From: a bacterium
GTDB lineage: Bacteria; JAJVIF01; JAGGVT01
Length of the DNA: 8,803 nucleotides
Reading direction: 5' to 3'
NCBI GenBank assembly: GCA_021157815.1
Contig: JAGGVT010000147.1
Location: forward strand, 1 to 8,803
Shown: positions 1 through 6,532 of the stretch, one piece after another
How the letters are laid out: every line of letters starts with the position of its first letter
Position numbering within the stretch: position 1 is the stretch's first letter
The notes under the pieces: generated by a model
The model's input: the letters and a program-made list of their open reading frames with translations, nothing else
What the model was told of the DNA's origin: nothing
The model's database searches: none
Made by a program: the position numbers and the translations under genes

Positions 1-445
1 ACTTCACAAAAGCAGTTTATCATGCATGAACTGTAAAAAGACAGGATTCAGATTCGCGGATTGTCAAGGAGAGCATCAGAGATGGCATATATAATCAGTA
101 GTAAAAAAGGGCGCTGTCCCCTTAATTACAGTAATAATGCAAGATAGGTGTATATAAAGAAAACCCCGCCTTTTGATATTATACATGCGTTTAGTAATTT
201 TTCAAGTTATTTTTTTGTATAGGATTTTCATCCCGGAACGCGGATAAGTTTTTGGAGCGTTGAAAAAGCCTTTAAAATGTAAATGATGCTTTGTTGGAGG
301 AGTGGATTTAAAGGAGCTGTTGAAAAAGATAAATGTGTAGAGGCAGCTCAAGTGACAGACGTTATGGATTGAAGAATTTTCCTAATTGCGTAAGAGCGGA
401 AAACCTCGTTTTTGTCCACAATCGTGGAATTCGATTCTGCCACAT
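1..445. other. Gene-free left edge with possible repeat remnants
   Basis: I see no convincing gene here. An open frame beginning near 333 runs antisense into the lipoprotein gene and has no family features, so it is not called. Three scraps stand out. At 111-125 there is GCGCTGTCCCCTTAA, which resembles sequence I associate with edges of transposon-related repeats; this is recollection only. Two near copies of GGAGC(T)GTTGAAAAAG lie at 254-268 and 313-327. The 13-mer ATGTGTAGAGGCA at 333-345 recurs exactly at the outer end of the palindromic repeat at 3755. Together they suggest decayed mobile or palindromic DNA downstream of the minus-strand lipoprotein gene. I found no clear terminator for that gene. 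Confidence 0.45.
254..327. repeat. Pair of short direct repeats (GTTGAAAAAG core)
   Basis: GGAGCGTTGAAAAAG (254-268) and GGAGCTGTTGAAAAAG (313-327) differ by a single inserted T. Sequences ending in GTTGAAAAAGCC resemble terminal repeats of some insertion sequences, but no transposase or matching inverted copy is visible. A remnant origin is an inference, and chance similarity is possible. Confidence 0.3.
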
Positions 446-1492
446 TTATAAAATATCTTCTTTTGAAATGCAAATTTCATCCGGCAAAGATTCAGAATTC
501 GGGAAAATCACAGATGAAACCAATGGCATGCGATTAACCAGGTTTTCCAATTCGTTTTTCCCAATTGTCCATTGACATGTAACAGCGTAAGAGAATTGAG
601 ATTCATAGCCCGGTGAACCATATTCATTACATTTGCCACGAAAAACCATTCCTGGTATATTCACCAGTTGATAGTAGTAATTGTACAAACTAGCTGGTTG
701 AGCTGTCGCAACAGGATTAGGATTTCTTGTCATTTTACAGATTTCCTCATTTTCATTAATAACATCCTCACAAATACCAATCTCAACGTATCCTTCATCC
801 TCAACTGAATTAAGATTGCTCATATCCGGCCAGTTTTCTTTTATTATTAACATATATGTCAAAAGTTCTTCTATAGATGTTGGAAGCCTCTCATTCATCA
901 AAGCATAAGTTCCACATAACTCATCCCAAATACCTGGTGAATAACATGAGAGTGGATATGGATTGCTTGAAAGGTAATGGGGATTATTGGCTTCCCTTTC
1001 TATATCTTTTGGAAGAGGATAGCCGCAATATACAAACTCTTCATCCTGTGGGATAACGCTGGCAATCCATTTCTTTCCCTCATACTCCACTAAACTCAAT
1101 TTTCCAAATGATGAAATATCTTCCGAAATCTGTTCAGCATATTCGAACGGCTCATTTGTGAAGGGGTTAATTGGCCAAAACAAAGTCCCGGGTGAATCCA
1201 GGAATTCTTCAATAGATTCAGGGTCCCTGCCGTATAACGCTCTAAAGGAAATCAACTGATTTCCCATAAATGCGAGTAGCCCATCGTAGAGAGCTCCACG
1301 TGTGATACCCTCTTCACTGAATGACAATGTTCTAAGCGCATCAGAATTTGAATCCTGACTCTCATCGATAGCAATGTGTTCGCTTGTGGAATCCACAATG
1401 GGTATTCTTTTTGTTTTTGCACTACATCCTGCCTGTATAACGCCTTGTATAATGCAAAGAAGCAGTATTAGAAATATTGAAGTTTTTTTCAT
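446..1492 (-). CDS. Predicted lipoprotein with a duplicated pilin-like motif, function unknown
   Basis: I do not recognise a named family. The 348-residue product starts with MKK and a hydrophobic stretch (about residues 5-20), then IQAGC at 19-23. This fits a signal peptidase II site with lipidation at Cys23, although Gln at -3 is atypical. A membrane-anchored envelope lipoprotein is therefore likely. Two segments share a pattern: around 84-117 (YGRDPESIEEFL, then WPINPFTNEPF) and around 196-224 (ALMNERLPTSIEELL, then NWPDM). The shape 'length-of-residue, P-x-S-I-E-E-L/F-L, then WP' resembles the globular part of some type II secretion pseudopilins and related secreted proteins; this is a resemblance only. 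The mature part has nine cysteines including Cys23. The start is supported by AGGGAG at 1504-1499, six bases upstream of ATG. The gene lies 59 bases after the cysteine-rich gene on the same strand and probably shares its transcript. Confidence 0.8.
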   Translation of the reverse strand: MKKTSIFLILLLCIIQGVIQAGCSAKTKRIPIVDSTSEHIAIDESQDSNSDALRTLSFSEEGITRGALYDGLLAFMGNQLISFRALYGRDPESIEEFLDSPGTLFWPINPFTNEPFEYAEQISEDISSFGKLSLVEYEGKKWIASVIPQDEEFVYCGYPLPKDIEREANNPHYLSSNPYPLSCYSPGIWDELCGTYALMNERLPTSIEELLTYMLIIKENWPDMSNLNSVEDEGYVEIGICEDVINENEEICKMTRNPNPVATAQPASLYNYYYQLVNIPGMVFRGKCNEYGSPGYESQFSYAVTCQWTIGKNELENLVNRMPLVSSVIFPNSESLPDEICISKEDIL

Positions 1493-1551
1493 TCCAAACT
1501 CCCTGATTGATTTTTTAACTTAACCCAAGAAAGACTTCACATATATCTAAA

Positions 1552-2271
1552 TCAGGTTGTAGGACAACCACAGCAATATTCTTCTTCCATTTCCAGGATT
1601 CCAACTCCAGATGGGCAGCTAATCTGTTCACCAGTTACCGGGTCAAATGTGTAGAAACACTCTGCAATACTAGCACATGAATCATTCAATACTGTTGCTG
1701 AGGTGGAGAAGAAATGTGCAGGTCCATAAGCCATGAATTCTGTAGTGACTTTATCGCAGCACGATACACAAAAGTCGGGTTCACCTGGAAAATCAAGTGT
1801 TGAATATGTCACATTCGCATTACAAAACTCAATTTCATGATATGGCCCGAAACAGCACCCCTTGCCTGCTATTCGATTTCTTATTGCAGGTGTTGCATTG
1901 TATCCGCGAAATCCAAGTTCAGTTATTGATTTCTCCGGAAATCGAGGACAAAAAATACCTTCACAGGTTGGTGTAGCACAACAACCTTTCAGAGCTTCAC
2001 AATGTGCCATCCAGAATATACATGTAGGATGATTAGCTGTTGGCTCGCAAGTAACATCAAAACCGGCAGGAACTGGAGGAAGTTCAATTATATAAGGAAT
2101 TATGGTAATAGTTTCCGTTCCTATCCATGTACATTCAAAAAGTCCAGATTGGCAATACGCACCATCACATGGATCTGGAGGACAATTTTCCTGTGCGGAT
2201 AATGTGATTGGGATAAATAATAAGTAGAATAATAATAAAAATAAATAAGGAATTTTAGCATTCAATTTCAT
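1552..2271 (-). CDS. Secreted cysteine-rich protein, function unknown
   Basis: I do not recognise a family. The 239-residue product begins with a clear Sec-type signal peptide: a basic n-region, a hydrophobic core at about 9-22, and probable cleavage after TLSA (residue 26). The mature chain of about 213 residues has 23 cysteines (30, 35, 40, 47, 75, 84, 91, 97, 98, 103, 108, 139, 140, 150, 168, 171, 172, 199, 205, 219, 233, 234, 236), including four CC pairs. A short internal repeat is visible: KGCC-x8-FC at 95-108 and again at 137-150. Such density suggests a disulfide-stabilised extracytoplasmic protein; metal binding is an alternative. There is no lipobox and no second membrane segment. 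GGAGG (2290-2286) lies 14 bases before the ATG, which is rather far, but I see no better in-frame start. A strong promoter candidate precedes it, and the lipoprotein gene follows in the same direction. Confidence 0.8.
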   Translation of the reverse strand: MKLNAKIPYLFLLLFYLLFIPITLSAQENCPPDPCDGAYCQSGLFECTWIGTETITIIPYIIELPPVPAGFDVTCEPTANHPTCIFWMAHCEALKGCCATPTCEGIFCPRFPEKSITELGFRGYNATPAIRNRIAGKGCCFGPYHEIEFCNANVTYSTLDFPGEPDFCVSCCDKVTTEFMAYGPAHFFSTSATVLNDSCASIAECFYTFDPVTGEQISCPSGVGILEMEEEYCCGCPTT

Positions 2272-2314
2272 GTCAATGTATATAACCTCCCAAAATAATC
2301 TAACCTAGCTCTGT

Positions 2315-2343
2315 ATTATATTTGAACTTTTAGAAAAATTCAA
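2315..2343 (-). promoter_or_regulatory. Sigma-70-type promoter for the cysteine-rich/lipoprotein unit
   Basis: Read on the minus strand, TTGAAT (2343-2338) is followed by exactly 17 bases and a perfect TATAAT (2320-2315). The predicted transcription start is near 2308, giving a leader of roughly 37 bases before the ATG at 2271. No other comparable promoter was noticed before the second gene, so the two probably form one transcript. Confidence 0.65.
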
Positions 2344-2430
2344 GTAGTTCTCAGAAGTTAAATAATAATTCGTAACTCGGGAAATCCAGGTTATGCGACG
2401 CTTTCACCCTTTCCCGGGCGAAGTCTCTTG

Positions 2431-2456
2431 TGTATCCCAATGTCCTCCGGGATACA
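2431..2456. promoter_or_regulatory. Perfect 8-bp hairpin between divergent genes
   Basis: TGTATCCC (2431-2438) and GGGATACA (2449-2456) form a perfect stem with a 10-base loop. TTTT follows on the + strand, so it could act as a weak intrinsic terminator for rightward transcription, yet no + strand gene lies upstream in the window. An outer match, GCGAA (2418-2422) with TTCGC (2466-2470), could extend the structure. It may be a structured dprA leader, a protein-binding palindrome or a relic repeat. Confidence 0.4.
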
Positions 2457-2606
2457 TTTTATAAATTCGCGCCAGATCAGGTATCACAAAGTAAATCTAT
2501 CCTTCCCAAAATCTCAAAAAAAAAGGAGAAGATTGCAGCGTTTTGACGTTCGGCGCCGTCTATTGGGTACTTGAATTTAAATTTGTAAAGGAAATCTGAG
2601 TGCAAA

Positions 2607-3740
2607 ATGAAAAACAATTCGGACGCTGAAACCACTTTCGAGCATTTTACTGTCTCAAGCGGTGAGCTTAACTACCTTGTCGCGCTGAACGGGAGTGAAT
2701 CGTTCAAGCGTAATTTCAAACTTCTTCTTGAGCATTTCAAGACATTTGAGAATATCTACAACGCTACAGAGGATAAGCTTAAAGGGGTGCCCGGTTTGGC
2801 GAGACAATCCGTAACCGCGCTTTTGAAAGTCAAAAGGCAATTCAAACCGGGACTTGGCATGGAGCGAATACAAGGGAAAAATGTCCGCCTGGTTACTTTC
2901 TGGGACAGGGATTATCCTGAAAAATTACGAGAAGCGCTGCTGCCGCCTCCTTTGCTTTATGTCAGGGGCGATGTCGAATACGATTTCGAATTGTCGCTCG
3001 GCATCGTGGGAACCCGTCGCGCGAGCCGCTATGGCAGGGAGCAGTCATACCGGTTCGCGAAGGAACTTGCCCGTATGGGATTCACAATCATATCCGGAGG
3101 AGCATCGGGAATCGACAGCGAAGCTCACAAGGGGGCGATAGAAGCAGGCGGTAAAACAATCGCGGTGTTCGGTTCGGGGATTGACATCACATTTCCGCAA
3201 AGCAACGAAAACCTATTCAATCGAATTGCTGAAAACGGCGCGCTGATTTCAGAATTCCCCCCGGGATCGCAGCCGGAACCATATCGATTCCCGGTAAGGA
3301 ATCGGATAATCGCCGGTCTGAGCCGTGGGATTCTCGTCATACAGGCGCCGGAACGAAGCGGGGCGTTGATAACATCCGATTACGCGATGGAGCTTGGCAG
3401 GGAGATTATGGCGATTCCAGATCGCATTGATAATCCGAACGCGAAAGGCACAAATCAATTAATATGCGATGGAGCGTCACTGATACTGACAATTGATGAC
3501 ATCCTTGGGGTTTTTAAACTGGTCATGCAAAAACGTGAGAAGATGGTTTCACTTCCACCGCTGGATGAAATCAGCCAGAGAATTGTTGAGTCTATCGGGT
3601 GGGAATCGAAACACATTGATGAAATCGCTGTTGAATCGAAAATTCCGATAAGCGAATTGTCTGGATTGATGCTTAGACTCCAGATGGATGGTTATGTGAA
3701 GGAAGTGAGCGGCAAAAGGTATGTGCGTCTTGCACCGTGA
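2607..3740 (+). CDS. dprA: DNA-processing protein DprA (Smf)
   Basis: DprA binds incoming single-stranded DNA in the cytoplasm and loads RecA onto it during natural transformation; many non-competent bacteria also keep it. The 377-residue product has the family's full layout. The N-terminal part includes a helix-hairpin-helix-like stretch (about 56-74, LKGVPGLARQSVTALLK). The Rossmann-type core starts with IVGTRRASRYG (133-143). It continues with ISGGASGIDSEAHKGAI (162-178), FP-x3-N (196-201), SEFPPG (215-220), FPVRNRIIAGLS (228-239) and SGALITSDYAMELGRE (251-266). A winged-helix-like C-terminal domain spans about 318-375. Near 271 the common PG reads PD (PDRIDNPNAKGTN), a small deviation. 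AAGGA at 2588-2592 lies 14 bases from the ATG, so the start codon is less certain than the family call. topA follows on the same strand after 280 bases, with a palindromic repeat and its own promoter between them. Confidence 0.95.
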   Translation: MKNNSDAETTFEHFTVSSGELNYLVALNGSESFKRNFKLLLEHFKTFENIYNATEDKLKGVPGLARQSVTALLKVKRQFKPGLGMERIQGKNVRLVTFWDRDYPEKLREALLPPPLLYVRGDVEYDFELSLGIVGTRRASRYGREQSYRFAKELARMGFTIISGGASGIDSEAHKGAIEAGGKTIAVFGSGIDITFPQSNENLFNRIAENGALISEFPPGSQPEPYRFPVRNRIIAGLSRGILVIQAPERSGALITSDYAMELGREIMAIPDRIDNPNAKGTNQLICDGASLILTIDDILGVFKLVMQKREKMVSLPPLDEISQRIVESIGWESKHIDEIAVESKIPISELSGLMLRLQMDGYVKEVSGKRYVRLAP

Positions 3741-3754
3741 GGTGTAAAATCGTG

Positions 3755-3835
3755 ATGTGTAGAGGCAATCCCCCTGTGGTTGCCCTGTATTTGTGCTATT
3801 CCTCAGGGGGACCACGGGGGGTTGCCCCTACACAT
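3755..3835. repeat. GC-rich imperfect palindromic repeat (REP/MITE-like)
   Basis: The left arm (3755-3787) and right arm (3804-3835) are reverse complements with about five differences, including one unpaired base, around a 16-base loop. The arms begin with ATGTGTAGAGGCAA and end with CCCCTACACAT. No T-run follows, so it is not a typical intrinsic terminator, although it may halt or stabilise dprA mRNA. Arms of the GTAGGGGCAACCCCC type look like dispersed palindromes seen in many environmental genomes (recollection, unverified). The first 13 bases recur at 333-345. Confidence 0.7.
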
Positions 3836-3916
3836 AAACACATGGAACCATTAAAACCCCCTGCCGCTTCACTCGAAAACTAAAAAATATTAAAATGAAA
3901 CCGATTAAACATTTGA

Positions 3917-3944
3917 TTGGAAAATTGATACTTTATGATATAAT
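3917..3944 (+). promoter_or_regulatory. Promoter candidate for topA
   Basis: TTGGAA (3917-3922), a 16-base spacer and a perfect TATAAT (3939-3944) precede the chosen topA start by about 76 bases. Immediately downstream, ATCCCTG (3943-3949) and CAGGGAT (3960-3966) form a perfect 7-bp stem with a 10-base loop, overlapping the -10 end and the likely transcription start. That palindrome could be an operator or a 5' mRNA hairpin; which one is not visible from sequence. Confidence 0.5.
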
Positions 3945-4020
3945 CCCTGCCTTATATATCAGGGATGAAGGAAATGAGTTACTACTTATTATATATATGA
4001 TTTTTTTTTGTGTGGTGATT

Positions 4021-6324
4021 ATGTCGAAACATCTGGTAATTGTAGAATCAAAAGCCAAAGCGAAAACGATAAACCAATATCTCGGAAGGGATTATGTGGT
4101 CATGGCATGCATGGGGCATGTCCGTGATCTGCCTAAAAGCACTCTTGGGATTGATGTCAAAAACAATTTTGAACCACGATATCGAGTGTCCAAAGAACGC
4201 AAGGCGATTGTGGATGATTTGAAAGCCGCGGCTAAAAAAACCGATGATGTCCTGCTCGCAACCGACCCTGACCGCGAGGGTGAAGCCATAGCGTGGCATC
4301 TGGCATATATCCTGAAAAAGAAAAACACAAAACGAATTGAGTTCAACGAAATAACAAAGCGCGCTGTGACGGAGGCGCTTGATGGCGCAAGGGAAATCAA
4401 CCTGAGCAAAGTCGATGCGCAGCAGGCTCGCCGTGTTCTCGACCGACTTGTCGGCTATTCGCTTTCACCGTACCTCTGGCGTGAAATCCAGGGCGGGTTA
4501 AGCGCTGGACGGGTTCAGTCGGTTGCGTTACGGCTGGTATGCGAAAGAGAAGAGGAAATTGAGAAATTTGTCCCTCAGGAATACTGGTCAGTCGAGGGGA
4601 TTTTCAAGACCGAGAAAAACGAGAATTTCAGCGCTGAACTTTCCAAATATGATGGCAAAAAAATCGAGATACCATCCGAGGATGATGTTAAACGCATTTC
4701 AGGCGAATTGAACGCATCCGATTTCCTTGTTGATGATATCAAGGTGATAACCAAAAAGAAGAATCCGCTGCCGCCGTTTATCACAAGCACGATGCAGCAG
4801 GACGCATCCCGACGTCTGAAATCTCCGCCACGTAAAACAATGCGCACGGCCCAGAAATTATATGAGGGCGTCAAAATCGGAACTAAACAGGTTGGACTTA
4901 TTACCTATATGCGAACCGATTCGTTCAGAATCGCCGATGAAGCCTTGGAAAAAACTCGAAAGCATATCAAGGATAATTTTGGAAAGGAATTCCTGCCCGA
5001 CAAGCCGAACAAATATAAAAGCAAGAAGAAGATTCAGGACGCTCATGAGGCTATTCGTCCGACTGATGTCAGCCGTACGCCTGAATCGCTCAGAAATGAA
5101 CTTGCATCGGAGGAATACGCACTTTATGACCTTATCTGGCGACGATTTGTTGCGAGCCAGATGTCTCCCGGCGAGGATAAAATAACAACTCTGATTGTCG
5201 CCGGCAGCAAGTATGAATTCAGGACATCAAGAACAGTCCAGGTTTTCCCGGGTTTCAGGAAAGTATGGGGTGAACATAACAACAATAAAAAGAACGAAAA
5301 ACCGCCCCTTCCTGATGTAGGCAAAGGCGATTCAGTTTCTCTTGTTGAATTGAAACCTGAACAGCATTTCACCGAGCCACCGCCAAGATTCAACAGCGCG
5401 TCGCTGATTCGTATGCTTGAGGAATTGGGCATAGGGCGTCCGAGCACATACGCTCCCACAATCTCGATTCTCCTCGACAGGAAATATGTGGTTAGGGAGA
5501 AAAGCGTATTTTTTCCGACTGATTTGGGACGGAAAGTGGATGGTCTTCTTCTGGAAAAATTCCCCTCGATTCTCGATTATAAATTCACCGCGAGAATGGA
5601 GGATGAACTGGACCAGATACAGGCCGGAAAGGGAGCCTGGCAGGATGTTGTCCGGCAATTCTATGACCCCTTGTATGAATCAATCACTAAAGCGTTAAAC
5701 GAGAATTGTCCCGAATGTGGAAGCCCTCTCATTCTGCAGAACAGCTATTTCGGAAGTTACCTCGCTTGTTCAAATGAAAAATGCGAATACAGGAAAAACC
5801 TTGGCGAAAAGGAACTCGATGAAAAGTGCCCTGTATGTGGCAAGCCTCTTATTGAAAAATTGGGCCGTTACGGCCGGTTCATCGGTTGCTCAGGATATCC
5901 CGACTGCAAATATATTAAAAAAGTTAAGAAAGAATCCGCGGAGGGAGAATCGAAGGAAGTCGAATATGGTGAAAAGCCGTGCCCGTTGTGCGGAAGTCGC
6001 ATGATTCTCAGGCACTCACGTACCGGACGATTTTACGGCTGCGAGAAATATCCCGACTGCAAGGGCATACGCCCGTTTACGATAGGTTTTCCCTGCCCGA
6101 AATGCAAGGAAGAGGGTCGGGAAAATGGTGAACTGGTCGAGCGTAGAAGCAAGAAAGGCAGGATTTTTTATTCCTGTTCAAATTATCCTGACTGCGATTA
6201 TGTAACATTTGCCCATCCTCTGGCAGGCAAGGGAAAGAAAAAGCAGGACGGCGATAAAAAGCCCAAATACGATATCCCCGCCAGCGAACAATCCGAGGAT
6301 GTTGATACGGGCGAATCCAAATGA
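4021..6324 (+). CDS. topA: DNA topoisomerase I (type IA)
   Basis: This enzyme relaxes negative supercoils in the cytoplasm through a transient 5'-phosphotyrosine link. I start it at 4021 (767 residues) because MSKHLVIVES matches the usual family N-terminus. The frame stays open back to an ATG at 3895, but those 42 residues are unlike the family and contain the apparent promoter. The TOPRIM domain shows Glu9 and the acidic triad in TDPDREGEAIAWH (Asp82, Asp84, Glu86). The active-site Tyr296 lies in GLITYMRTDS, and AHEAIRPT (341-348) and ELGIGRPSTYAPTI (468-481) are standard motifs. Four C-terminal four-cysteine zinc ribbons follow: Cys563/566/583/588, 603/606/623/629, 654/657/674/680 and 692/695/719/725. 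The tail is Lys-rich, then acidic. The ribosome site is weak (GGTGAT just before ATG). At residue 11 Lys replaces the frequent Pro of ESPAKAKTI. Confidence 0.97.
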   Translation: MSKHLVIVESKAKAKTINQYLGRDYVVMACMGHVRDLPKSTLGIDVKNNFEPRYRVSKERKAIVDDLKAAAKKTDDVLLATDPDREGEAIAWHLAYILKKKNTKRIEFNEITKRAVTEALDGAREINLSKVDAQQARRVLDRLVGYSLSPYLWREIQGGLSAGRVQSVALRLVCEREEEIEKFVPQEYWSVEGIFKTEKNENFSAELSKYDGKKIEIPSEDDVKRISGELNASDFLVDDIKVITKKKNPLPPFITSTMQQDASRRLKSPPRKTMRTAQKLYEGVKIGTKQVGLITYMRTDSFRIADEALEKTRKHIKDNFGKEFLPDKPNKYKSKKKIQDAHEAIRPTDVSRTPESLRNELASEEYALYDLIWRRFVASQMSPGEDKITTLIVAGSKYEFRTSRTVQVFPGFRKVWGEHNNNKKNEKPPLPDVGKGDSVSLVELKPEQHFTEPPPRFNSASLIRMLEELGIGRPSTYAPTISILLDRKYVVREKSVFFPTDLGRKVDGLLLEKFPSILDYKFTARMEDELDQIQAGKGAWQDVVRQFYDPLYESITKALNENCPECGSPLILQNSYFGSYLACSNEKCEYRKNLGEKELDEKCPVCGKPLIEKLGRYGRFIGCSGYPDCKYIKKVKKESAEGESKEVEYGEKPCPLCGSRMILRHSRTGRFYGCEKYPDCKGIRPFTIGFPCPKCKEEGRENGELVERRSKKGRIFYSCSNYPDCDYVTFAHPLAGKGKKKQDGDKKPKYDIPASEQSEDVDTGESK

Positions 6325-6346
6325 TGAAGTTGCAAACATGATATTG

Positions 6347-6426
6347 TTGTGGTGTGGGCATCCTGCCTGCATCTTGAGATGTGACTTATGATCTAAATAG
6401 ATGCAGGCAGGATGCCCGCACCACAA
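6347..6426. repeat. Near-perfect 28-bp palindromic repeat
   Basis: The arms at 6347-6374 and 6399-6426 match in 27 of 28 positions around a 24-base loop; the one difference still allows G-T pairing on one strand. The core is GTGGGCATCCTGCCTGCATC. It begins 22 bases after the topA stop codon and lacks a following T-run. Its sequence differs from the palindrome at 3755-3835, so two repeat families flank topA. It may be a dispersed non-autonomous element, a cruciform or an mRNA-end stabiliser. Confidence 0.75.
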
Positions 6427-6478
6427 ATATTCCAGCGCTCCCAGGAAAAAAATATTTCTTTAGATGTGAACACAAATA

Positions 6479-6504
6479 AAAACCCCCCAGTTACGGGGGA
6501 TTTT
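6479..6504 (-). terminator. Bidirectional intrinsic terminator between topA and rpoD
   Basis: Five C (6484-6488) pair with five G (6495-6499) around a 6-base loop (AGTTAC), and flanking A and T runs extend the stem. Read on the minus strand, the hairpin ends in GGGGGG then TTTTTATTT, a strong terminator 29 bases after the rpoD stop. On the + strand the stem is followed by ATTTTGTG, so it could also end topA transcription. Confidence 0.85.
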
Positions 6505-6532
6505 GTGATGTTTGTTACCCTTCTCTTTCGTA

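Larger units (their letters stand above)
2272..2606. other. Divergent intergenic region between the cysteine-rich gene and dprA
   Basis: This gap of about 335 bases holds the minus-strand promoter at 2343-2315, a perfect hairpin at 2431-2456 and the poorly defined upstream region of dprA. TTGACG at 2543-2548 resembles a -35 box for dprA, but no good -10 follows at the right distance. No RNA gene or small protein gene could be supported. Confidence 0.5.

Noticed and set aside
333-575. 80-residue open frame on the + strand
   Set aside because: It overlaps the 3' end of the minus-strand lipoprotein gene in antisense, has no ribosome site or family features, and is best explained as a shadow.
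2543-2571. TTGACG as a dprA promoter
   Set aside because: No acceptable -10 box is found 16-18 bases downstream, so I did not annotate it as a promoter.
3755-3835. Palindrome read as an intrinsic terminator of dprA
   Set aside because: No U-tract follows the stem, and the arms are long and imperfect, which fits a dispersed palindromic repeat better.
3895-4020. 42-residue N-terminal extension of topoisomerase I
   Set aside because: The family normally begins at MSKHLVIVES, encoded from 4021, and the extra stretch contains a TATAAT box and a hairpin.
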